Source: CAYMUC01 sp964393535
GTDB taxonomy: Bacteria; Actinomycetota; Acidimicrobiia; Acidimicrobiales; Ilumatobacteraceae
Assembly: GCA_964393535.1 (NCBI GenBank)
Contig: CAYMUC010000012.1
Coordinates: 1-45,879, forward strand
DNA length: 45,879 bases
Direction of reading: 5' to 3'
Under the pieces are notes generated by a model, which saw only the letters and a list, made by a program, of their open reading frames with translations, was not told where the DNA came from and ran no database searches. A program made the position numbers and the translations under genes. Positions within the stretch are counted from its first letter, which is position 1. Each line of letters starts with the position of its first letter. Shown here piece after piece: positions 39,963-45,879 of the stretch.

Positions 39963-40238
39963 TCAGCTCCCGACCGGGAGGACGTGGGCGACGAAGCCCT
40001 TCTTGGCGGCCAGCGTGGCGATGCGCTCCAGCTGGTAGCGGGTGAGTCGGGTGCGCTGGGCCGTCTCCCAGTTCGGGAAGTCCTCGACCGAGGCGCAGAC
40101 GACGTAGGGCGTCGTGAAGTTCCGGGAGTAGTCGAGGTGGTGACGCTGGACGTCCTCGACGATCTCCTTCGCCTGGACGAAGTCGAGCTGGAAGGTGACG
40201 ATCATGTCTGTGGGTCGGAAGTTGATCGGGTTCTGCAT
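39963..40238 (-). CDS. Hypothetical protein (91 aa)
   Basis: ATG at 40238 follows ACTGGAGACACAGCC. Mixed alpha/beta product with MIVTFQLDFVQAKEIVEDVQ, a FPNWETAQRTRLTRYQLERI helix and a C-terminal KKGFVAHVLPVGS strand. Could bind nucleic acid; unrecognised. It lies just left of the assembly gap, so its upstream region is unreliable. Confidence 0.68.
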   Translation of the reverse strand: MQNPINFRPTDMIVTFQLDFVQAKEIVEDVQRHHLDYSRNFTTPYVVCASVEDFPNWETAQRTRLTRYQLERIATLAAKKGFVAHVLPVGS

Positions 40239-40430
40239 GGCTGTGTCTCCAGTTGGTGTTGTGATTGAGCGGATGAGGGTCGGGGTTCGGGTGACCGTGT
40301 CACCCGGCGGGGTCCGGGGGGGCGCCCCCGCCCCCCGCGGGCCACAGCGGGTGAGTAGAGGAGCGCGGCTTACCAGCCGGGGGCGGAGGACAGCTCCCCC
40401 TCGCTGCGACGCTCGGGGGTCTCCCCGAGG

Positions 40431-40500
40431 NNNNNNNNNNGGGGGGGGGGGGGGGGGCGCCCCCCCCGGGGGGGGGGGGGGCGCCCCCCCCCCCCCCCCG
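40431..40500. other. Assembly gap (ten Ns) and G/C homopolymer artefact
   Basis: Ten Ns at 40431-40440 are followed by runs of 17, 14 and 18 G or C bases up to 40500. Fixed-length N runs are typical scaffold joins and long poly-G stretches typical of two-colour sequencing artefacts. The bases in 40441-40500 should not be trusted, and nothing shows how far apart the two sides truly are. Confidence 0.9.
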
Positions 40501-40515
40501 GAGGGCAACTGCGGT

Positions 40516-40749
40516 TCAGTCGATGAGCTCGTCTTCCCAGCTGTGGTCGTAGTACTGCTCCCAGTCGCTGCGACGATCGGCGTTCTCCCAGAGGGATTCG
40601 ATCCAGAGCATCCGCTGGTAGTCCTCCTCGGCTTCCTCCGGGGTGTCGAAACCCGTGGCGAGTCGGCACTTCATGCGCTTGTCTTTCTGCAGTTCTCGTG
40701 CCCTCTGTGCCTCGGCTTTCGCCCAGCGTCGTGCTGATGCCATCTTCAT
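40516..40749 (-). CDS. Hypothetical charged helical protein (77 aa)
   Basis: ATG at 40749 follows GAGAGGAGTGAGAG. The product starts with a very basic helix (MKMASARRWAKAEAQRAREL) and turns acidic with many Trp and Tyr (YQRMLWIESLWENADRRSDW). Similar small proteins of phage leftward blocks bind DNA or host polymerase. It is the first leftward gene after the structured 1.66-kb locus. No family assigned. Confidence 0.65.
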   Translation of the reverse strand: MKMASARRWAKAEAQRARELQKDKRMKCRLATGFDTPEEAEEDYQRMLWIESLWENADRRSDWEQYYDHSWEDELID

Positions 40750-40784
40750 CTCTCACTCCTCTCTCAACCTCGTGGGAGCCAGCC

Positions 40785-42405
40785 CCCCATCGCAGGTACC
40801 GACAAGGGGAGCCTGCGTGTCAAGACCATCGGTTACCTCAACGGGAGGCTCCACCCGGAGGATGGAGCCGCATTTCGGACGGACGACCCCCTCCACGGGA
40901 CATGGAGAGATGACGGCTGCATCACCGCGGCGCGTTGCCGGTGGCCGGGGGTCGTCTTCGGCCGAATGCAGGAGAGAGCAGCAGAAGCCCGGAGGATGCG
41001 GGTAGAGAGTGCGACTCGGAAAGTTTCTGGCGACCGTTCCCGACCCGACCAACGGGAGGATCGGGAACCAGAAGAAGAGCGCCGCCGCCGGCGGCACAGG
41101 CCGGGAAGTTTCCGAGGCGTGCGACCGCATCCTCCTTGGGCGAGGGTCTTTACACGTCAGGCGCACCATGTCGGAACCTGTGTGGGGGGGGAGTACGAGG
41201 GAAAGGTCCTTGACGAGCGACGGCGAGCTCGCTCGCCTTGGAGCGAGGTACGGCTAGCAAGGAGTGGCGTTCGCACAACGGGGAAGATGACGGGACCCGC
41301 TTGCGGGTGGCATCTTCCCCAGCGGCGAACGCCCGACCTTTCCCGGATACTGCCGCCAGCCTGTGGTGGGAGGGCACAGGCATACCGGAGCCACGTCACC
41401 CCTGAGGGTGGTGTTCAGCTACTCGGAGCAGCGCCCCGCGCTGCGACCAGCAAGTAGTCGACGCCCGGAGTGACCGAGCGCTTGCCGGGGGTGGCTCCGG
41501 CCGAGCGATACGGAACGCCAGCCTGTGGCCGACGGCACAGGCTTTCGTGGGTGAGCCGCCCATGGGCGGGCGGCGACGAGCACCGCTGCGAGCGGTGCGG
41601 CACGGGCGGGTCCAGGGAGGGTGTCCCTCCTTGGCGGAGGTTCGGAGGCAGAGCCTCCGAGGGGGAGCGCGGGCTTGCGGAGGGCAACCGAGGTGCGGAC
41701 CGAGGTCAAGCAGGCAGCCACCACTGGGAGCCAGCGGGGCATACGTTGTCGAGCACATGCACGCAGGCCGGACCATGGGAGCTGTCCTGTCGTAATTGTT
41801 ACGGTGTTCGTACAAGTGGCGTAACCCCTGCGAATGGTTGTGCAAGTGGCGTAAACCTTTGCGTGGTCGTGCGGAGGGTAGGAAACTCAGGGAAGTCGTA
41901 GGGACCGAGCGACCGATGTGCCATTAGGGGGTAGGAGGAGAAAGCGTCCTGGCCCTCTTTCCCCTGCATACTCAGCCACTCGGGCTCTCACTGGCCCTTC
42001 GACCCTTCCCGATGATGCGTTCATCGGTGGTCGTGGCTGTCACGTCGCCCCTGGCCGGCTCTCCTTGTCGAGAAGAAGGAGTCGATCGGCGGTGTCGTGG
42101 CGATTTCGAGGTCGTGGACGGGTGATCGAGCACCGGTGTCGCACTCCGGGCAGAGTTCCCGACCCCCCCGGGTGCGCCCGTGTTGCCTTTCGCACCAGCC
42201 CTCCCGTTCATGGCCGGAGTCGCATCACCGGACAGCGTCCCACTGGTCAGGTGGGGGTTCCGGAGCGCACTTCTACGTAACCCTCTGACGGCCGAACTCG
42301 GGACGGGTGCGCTATGGCCTTGTGCCCCAGAGGATTTGCACCCTTTCACCACCTAGGTCACCGTGATGGAACGGACCGGGGGCCTCCCCGGCTGGTCAGG
42401 TTGTG
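40785..42405. ncRNA. Candidate large structured non-coding RNA locus (about 1.6 kb)
   Basis: No frame in 40750-42412 has a credible ribosome site or protein-like content; the open frames are Arg/Gly/Pro-rich noise. Instead I find many perfect helices: GGCTCCA/TGGAGCC (40847-40869), GACGACCCCC/GGGGGTCGTC (40882/40947), GGAGGATGCGG/CCGCATCCTCC (40991/41125) enclosing CTCGGAAA/TTTCCGAG and nested hairpins, and GGCGAGC/GCTCGCC (41222). Others are a three-part hairpin at 41266-41333, CCGGAGCCAC/GTGGCTCCGG (41385/41491), 8-bp stems at 41580 and 41642, CCGATGA/TCATCGG (42009) and AGCGCAC/GTGCGCT (42264/42307). CUUG and CUCG loops favour transcription on the plus strand, weakly. It recalls giant phage RNAs such as GOLLD or ROOL in size and structure, but I cannot show homology. 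It could be two RNAs split by the repeats at 41810. Confidence 0.6.
41810..41869. repeat. Tandem 30-bp iteron-like repeat (two copies)
   Basis: GTACAAGTGGCGTAAC... (41810-41839) and GTGCAAGTGGCGTAAAC... (41840-41869) share 14 of their first 15 bases and a similar TGCG...TGG end. Just before them is CGTAATTGTTACG (41791-41803), a perfect dyad. This is the most AT-rich part of the structured locus. Candidate binding site for an initiator or repressor, or a small origin. Confidence 0.55.
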
Positions 42406-42412
42406 AGGGGGG

Positions 42413-42640
42413 TTACTTCCTCGAGCCCTTTCGCCGGGTCCGCTGGCGCTTGCCGCGCTGACGGTTCGGGAAGGGCTTGACGGAGGAGATGTGTGGAGCG
42501 GAAGGAAGGATGGTGACCTTCCAGTACTGCCCGTTCCGTAGCTCGTAGACCTGACCGCACTCGGCGCAGACGCATCGGGCCGGAGCCTCGGTGCGGAGGA
42601 TCCGCAGATCCTCGCACTGGTGGACGGTGGTCGTCTCCAT
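42413..42640 (-). CDS. Small zinc-ribbon protein with basic tail (75 aa)
   Basis: ATG at 42640 follows GGGAGGATCC at longish spacing. The product has CVCAECGQVY near residue 27, with C9 (HQCED) as a further candidate ligand, and a strongly basic C-terminus (PNRQRGKRQRTRRKG) suited to nucleic-acid binding. The stop is followed directly by the structured non-coding locus. Function unknown. Confidence 0.6.
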   Translation of the reverse strand: METTTVHQCEDLRILRTEAPARCVCAECGQVYELRNGQYWKVTILPSAPHISSVKPFPNRQRGKRQRTRRKGSRK

Positions 42641-42677
42641 CACCCCGGATCCTCCCACCTGTAACACCGTTCCAGCA

Positions 42678-42695
42678 AGTTACCCGTGGGTAACT
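42678..42695. promoter_or_regulatory. Palindrome AGTTACCC-gt-GGGTAACT
   Basis: Perfect 8-bp inverted repeat with a 2-bp centre at the end of the 42694-42951 gene (it includes the stop codon) and 38 bases before the next start. Size and symmetry fit a dimeric repressor operator; it may also fold as a short hairpin. Confidence 0.45.
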
Positions 42696-42951
42696 ACCGG
42701 TCCCAGGAGCGGGTGGCCCAGTTGAAGGGCCGGTAGTTGGACACCCAGCCGGCGTCCTTCGCTTCGGCCCACTTCGTCTCCGGGCGGGTGCGGACCATGA
42801 TGTCCTCATAGCGGGCCTTCGCGGCCTGGTGCCGCCACGACGATTCGTGCTCGAGGTTGCGGGGGCCACCGCACAGCATGCAGGTGGTGCGCTCGATCGG
42901 ATCCGGATTGTCCCAGTTCCGGCCCCAGAGGTGGTTGTAGGGAGTCGCCAT
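42694..42951 (-). CDS. Hypothetical protein with Cys/His pairs (85 aa)
   Basis: ATG at 42951; the upstream bases contain GGGGGATGGCG-type sequence but no strong ribosome site. The product has RTTCMLCGGPRNLEHESSWR near residues 22-41, where CxxC and a following HxxxxxH (EHESSWRH) resemble an HNH-like or treble-clef zinc knuckle, though the catalytic HH/N pattern is incomplete. It ends in Trp-rich WATRSWDR. A minimal HNH-like or DNA-binding protein is possible. Confidence 0.6.
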   Translation of the reverse strand: MATPYNHLWGRNWDNPDPIERTTCMLCGGPRNLEHESSWRHQAAKARYEDIMVRTRPETKWAEAKDAGWVSNYRPFNWATRSWDR

Positions 42952-43189
42952 CCCCCGACCTTAGCCCCACCCGCCCTCTCGCCCCCCACCCGCCCTCTGC
43001 CCCACTTCCCTGACTGCCCATCCGAAGCTCGGCTTGACAGCTGCTCGGACATCTGCGATCGTCTCGCTTCGAGAGCACCCGTTTCCCCCCTTTCCGGTGC
43101 CCTCTCCCATGGACCAGCCCCCGGTGCTCCCCACCAGCGCCGGGGGCTGGTACGTTCTCGCCGTATGATCCCCTCATCAGGAGGATGAC
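42952..43189. promoter_or_regulatory. Divergent intergenic region with hairpin and dyad
   Basis: Separates leftward genes from the rightward tail module. It contains TTGACA at about 43033-43038, a perfect 12-bp hairpin ACCAGCCCCCGG/CCGGGGGCTGGT (43113-43124 with 43140-43151, 15-base loop) and the dyad ATGATCCCCTCATCAG (43165-43180) abutting the Shine-Dalgarno AGGAGG of the next gene. TATGAT at 43164-43169 could serve as a -10. The hairpin may be a terminator for upstream rightward RNA or a leader attenuator. Confidence 0.5.
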
Positions 43190-43474
43190 ATGGCCGATCT
43201 GACCGCGATCAAGGCGAAGCACGCGACGCTCACGTCGACGACCGCCGACAAGATCACGCTGTCCGCACGGGCGGAGATGGTGAACATCCTGAACCACTCC
43301 ACCACGCAGCGGCTGACGGTGATCTTCGGTGGTGACGCAGCCCCGACCGCCAACATGGACGATTCCTACGTCGTGCCGACCAGCGGCAGCCTGCTCCTCC
43401 CGTACCCGGGTGGGGCATCCCTGGTGGTTCGTGTGGTCGGCGACGGGAACCCGTACTCGGTGCAGCTGGTCTGA
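43190..43474 (+). CDS. Small beta-rich virion protein (94 aa)
   Basis: ATG at 43190 with AGGAGG five bases upstream. After a short helix (LTAIKAKHATLTSTTADKIT) the protein is beta (RLTVIFGGDAAP, SLLLPYPGGASLVVRVVGDG), typical of small decoration or fibre-base proteins. The stop overlaps the LamG protein start, so the two are probably made together. No family name assigned. Confidence 0.68.
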   Translation: MADLTAIKAKHATLTSTTADKITLSARAEMVNILNHSTTQRLTVIFGGDAAPTANMDDSYVVPTSGSLLLPYPGGASLVVRVVGDGNPYSVQLV

Positions 43475-45588
43475 TGGCCGGGCTGCACAACAGTTCCGGG
43501 GCCGGGCTGATTCGTTCTAGCCCGCGACATCGTCTGGTCGGGGAGACCGTCTTCGGGGTCGCACCGTCAGCGAGCAACGTGGCTCGAGAGGCGTACGGTC
43601 GTGCCGTCTTTCGGCTCGATGCCCGCGACACCCCCGGCTCCGACGCTGCCGGCAACACGATTCAGGATCTGTCCGCGAACGCTCTCCGCACGCAGAACGG
43701 CACGACGGGGAATGCGAAGATCGTGCAGGACGGCCGAGGCGGGAAGGCGCTGCGGCTGCACGGCGGGGCGGCGAACACGACGTACGCCCAGGCGAGCGGC
43801 AACGTCGACCTGACCGGCGACTGCACGCTGGTGGTCGAGGTCACGCCGAACGCCATCCCGGCTTCCTGTTCGGTGTTCGGTGACCGCAGCGGGTCGAGCG
43901 GTGAAGCGTCGCTCCGCTTCTACAACAATCGGGCGGTGGGCTTCCTCTGGTACGACGGGATCACCCCGGCTGTGCCGGACGACAACGTGGCGAGCATCAA
44001 CGGCGGCAGCTACGAGTTCGGGGAGCGGTTCTGGATCGCCGTCGAGCGCGACAACGCTGCCCCCACCAACTGGCAGGTCCGGTACTACCGGAGCCTCGAC
44101 GGTGTGACGTGGGAGCTGACCGCCACCGACGACGGGGTGGCCCCCGCCGTCGTGACGCCGGTGGCGAACGCTTTGCGTGTCGGGGCCGACCCGTCCCTCT
44201 CGACGATCACCGGCCTGGTCCACAAGGCTCGCGCCTACCAGGGGTTCGCCTGCTCCGACCCCGACAACGCCACCCTGGTTGCCGACTTCGACCCCACCCG
44301 CGACGCCTCCTACAGCAGCCTGTCGTGGACGAGCGCCACGACGGGTGAGACGTGGACGGTCACCCCTGGCGGTTCCGACAACTCGGATGTCCTGTTCCTG
44401 CCTGCCCCGTCGGAGTACGGGGTGGAACGGTACGTGTACCTGCCTGGGCTGACGGGCAACTATCTGTCGGCGCCTGACGAGGCGGCGCTGGACATCACCG
44501 GCGACCTTGACCTGCGGGTGCATTGCGCCTTGGACGACTGGACCTCGGCGTACCAGTATCTGCTCGCAAAGTGGAGTGGCGGTACGTCGCCGCCTTCCGC
44601 TCGCTCCTATTATCTGATGACCAATCTAAGCGGTGGGTTGCGGTTCGGTTGGTCGGACGGCACTACGGTCTTCACCAAGGATTCGACTGCCGCTCACGGA
44701 GTCGCCGAGGGCGCTGCGAAGTGGTTCCGAGCCACGCTGGATGTCGACAACGGCGCTAGTGGCAACGACGTAAAGTTCTTCACGTCAGACGACGGTACGT
44801 CTTGGACGCAGTTGGGGTCCACCGTCACCACCGCAGGTGCCACGGCGATCGTTTCGGGCAGCGCTCAGTTGGAGGTTGGCGGTGCGTTCGCTGGGACCAG
44901 TTTCCCTCCAACGGGCCGTTTCTTCCGTGCCCAGGTGTACGACGGCATCGACGGCACCCCCGTGTTCGACTGGTCCGCAGAGGACCCCGTCAACTCGACG
45001 CACACGTCGTTCACGGCCAGCACGGGGCAGACGGTGACCGTGAACCGTGCCACCAGCGGCCGTAAGACGGTGGTGGTGGAGCAGCAGAAGTGGCTGTTGG
45101 GCACGGACGATTACATCGAGGTGGCCGACAACGCCCTGTTGGATCTGGACGCTGCCACGGACTTCACGGTTCTCGCTGTGGTGCGGCAGCACGCCACGCC
45201 CACCAGCCAGGGACGGTGGGTCGACAAGCGCAACGCCATCGCCCCAAACCTCGGCTGGTCGCTCAGATCCAACAACGCACTCGCCGAGGCTCAGGCGGTA
45301 GTTACGGGACAAACCGCCGCCCAGGCGTTGGCGCTCGGCAGCCTGTCGACTATCGGACTCAGAGTGTCGGGTCGAAGCGCATCGGCGGGGCAGGTGTTCG
45401 TCAACGGCACGCTCGGAAGCACGTTCCTTGTGTCTGGCGGGCACGAGAACAGCATCCCGATGCGCATCGGTCGAGTCGGTGATGGCACCAACTACCAGGA
45501 CTTCGAGTTGTACGCCGTCTACGTCTGGCGGGAAGCCCTGTCGGCCAGTGAGCTGGCCGCCATTGCCGCCGACTGGGGTGCCGCATGA
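43474..45588 (+). CDS. Multi-LamG (concanavalin-like) tail or decoration protein (704 aa)
   Basis: Three laminin-G/concanavalin-A-like sandwiches can be seen. One spans about residues 45-250 (VDLTGDCTLVVEVTPNAIPA, FWIAVERDNAAPTNWQVRYY), one about 310-500 (YLSAPDEAALDITGDLDLRV, KWFRATLDVDNGASGNDVKF) and one about 540-700 (YIEVADNALLDLDAATDFTV, LSTIGLRVSGRSASAGQVFV, then YAVYVWREALSASELAAI). Such domains bind glycans and are common on phage fibres and decoration proteins. The N-terminal 40 residues are a likely attachment region. It lies away from the main tail operon, so it may be a second receptor-binding system. Parts near 44570-44760 use less GC-rich codons, a possible sign of domain shuffling. 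Confidence 0.8.
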   Translation: MAGLHNSSGAGLIRSSPRHRLVGETVFGVAPSASNVAREAYGRAVFRLDARDTPGSDAAGNTIQDLSANALRTQNGTTGNAKIVQDGRGGKALRLHGGAANTTYAQASGNVDLTGDCTLVVEVTPNAIPASCSVFGDRSGSSGEASLRFYNNRAVGFLWYDGITPAVPDDNVASINGGSYEFGERFWIAVERDNAAPTNWQVRYYRSLDGVTWELTATDDGVAPAVVTPVANALRVGADPSLSTITGLVHKARAYQGFACSDPDNATLVADFDPTRDASYSSLSWTSATTGETWTVTPGGSDNSDVLFLPAPSEYGVERYVYLPGLTGNYLSAPDEAALDITGDLDLRVHCALDDWTSAYQYLLAKWSGGTSPPSARSYYLMTNLSGGLRFGWSDGTTVFTKDSTAAHGVAEGAAKWFRATLDVDNGASGNDVKFFTSDDGTSWTQLGSTVTTAGATAIVSGSAQLEVGGAFAGTSFPPTGRFFRAQVYDGIDGTPVFDWSAEDPVNSTHTSFTASTGQTVTVNRATSGRKTVVVEQQKWLLGTDDYIEVADNALLDLDAATDFTVLAVVRQHATPTSQGRWVDKRNAIAPNLGWSLRSNNALAEAQAVVTGQTAAQALALGSLSTIGLRVSGRSASAGQVFVNGTLGSTFLVSGGHENSIPMRIGRVGDGTNYQDFELYAVYVWREALSASELAAIAADWGAA

Positions 45589-45860
45589 GCATGATCGAAG
45601 ACGGCACACCAGGCGGCAGGCTCGTCCTGACCGCCGAACAGTACGCCCTGCTGGACGCACCCGAGGTGCGCCGCAAGGTCATCCAGTACGTGCCCCTCGC
45701 CGTCATGCTCATCACGCCCGCACAGACCGAGGATGGGCTGTTCGTCTACGACGACCACCGTCTGCGGGGCGACGACGTGGACACGATCCTGTACCTGTTG
45801 GACAACCCGTCCGTGTTGGACGCCATCGCAGCGGAGTGGCCCGCCGAGGAGACGCCGTGA
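45585..45860 (+). CDS. Hypothetical protein coupled to the LamG gene (91 aa)
   Basis: ATG at 45585 overlaps the LamG stop (ATGA). The acidic product has RLVLTAEQYALLDAPEVRRK, a strand VPLAVMLITPAQTED and a helix (VDTILYLLDNPSVLDAIAAE). It may be a tail-fibre assembly factor or chaperone by position; unknown. Confidence 0.7.
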   Translation: MSMIEDGTPGGRLVLTAEQYALLDAPEVRRKVIQYVPLAVMLITPAQTEDGLFVYDDHRLRGDDVDTILYLLDNPSVLDAIAAEWPAEETP

Positions 45861-45879
45861 GACTCGATTGCGAGTTCGA
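45857..45879 (+). CDS. Possible start of the next gene, cut by the window edge
   Basis: A GTG at 45857 overlaps the preceding stop (GTGA), the coupling style used throughout the phage, and reads VRLDCEF before the window ends. Too short for any identification. Confidence 0.4.

Noticed and set aside
40793..40823. Leftward promoter from TTGACA at 40823-40818
   Set aside because: A perfect -35 word, but no acceptable -10 at 16-19 bases; kept only as a weak possibility for the 40749 gene.
40966..42280. Several 90-163-codon frames in the structured locus on both strands
   Set aside because: Arg/Gly/Pro-rich translations, no ribosome sites, mutually overlapping; better explained by GC-rich non-coding DNA with few stop codons.
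42290..42360. tRNA on the minus strand around GGGTGCAAATCC
   Set aside because: The T-loop-like word lacks a proper five-pair stem and no acceptor partner was found; it is probably part of the structured locus.
1..45879. Direct circular closure, with the right-edge and left-edge partial genes being one gene
   Set aside because: Joined lengths (23 plus 155 bases) are not a multiple of three and the ends share no overlap, so missing sequence must lie between them.

Overview
This 45.9-kb window looks like most of a high-GC double-stranded DNA phage genome, or a prophage-like contig, probably from an actinobacterial host. The host inference rests on the base composition, a mycobacteriophage-type Amidase_2 endolysin (HSMWG and GKTCPG motifs), a phiC31 gp3-like protein and the many Cys4 zinc ribbons typical of actinophages. 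It has portal, adaptor and nozzle-type genes, but I see no tape measure, major tail protein or baseplate, so a podovirus-like particle is most likely. Both ends cut through genes, and a run of ten Ns flanked by G/C homopolymers (40431-40500) marks a scaffold join, so gene order across that point is provisional.

Layout. (1) 1-26231, plus strand: a tightly coupled late operon. It runs from the terminase large subunit and portal through a 2704-aa giant internal protein, an SLT transglycosylase, an M15 peptidase and a peptidoglycan-binding protein (together a wall-penetrating ejection module), then a scaffold-like protein, the SU10/DUF5309-type capsid protein and a perfect-stem terminator. After that come a glycosyltransferase-like protein, adaptor, nozzle-like propeller, S74-chaperone fibre, amidase endolysin and two holin-like proteins. 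(2) 26187-40749, minus strand: about thirty small genes in ATGA-coupled chains. They include a resolvase-like nuclease, a beta-helix protein, zinc ribbons, a recombination-directionality-factor-like protein, a winged-helix protein, a ParB-like protein, a Cas4/RecB-type nuclease, a SLOG-fold protein and SSB. (3) 40750-42412: about 1.66 kb with no convincing gene but many long nested helices, twin hairpins and a 30-bp tandem repeat; I read it as one or more large structured RNAs or a control region. (4) 42413-42951, minus: two small genes. (5) 43190-end, plus: a second virion module with a multi-LamG (lectin-like) protein.

The late operon packages DNA, builds the particle, breaches the wall on entry and lyses the cell. 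The leftward block supplies recombination and replication accessories and regulators. No integrase, DNA polymerase, helicase or RNA polymerase is visible, so these are outside the window or provided by the host.

The most unusual elements are the 1.66-kb structured locus, an anticodon-less tRNA-like element at 36595-36665 directly abutting a 16-bp motif that recurs before leftward genes, and a family of ATGAT/ATCA dyads near starts of transcription units. All calls come from reading sequence only; no database search or folding program was run.
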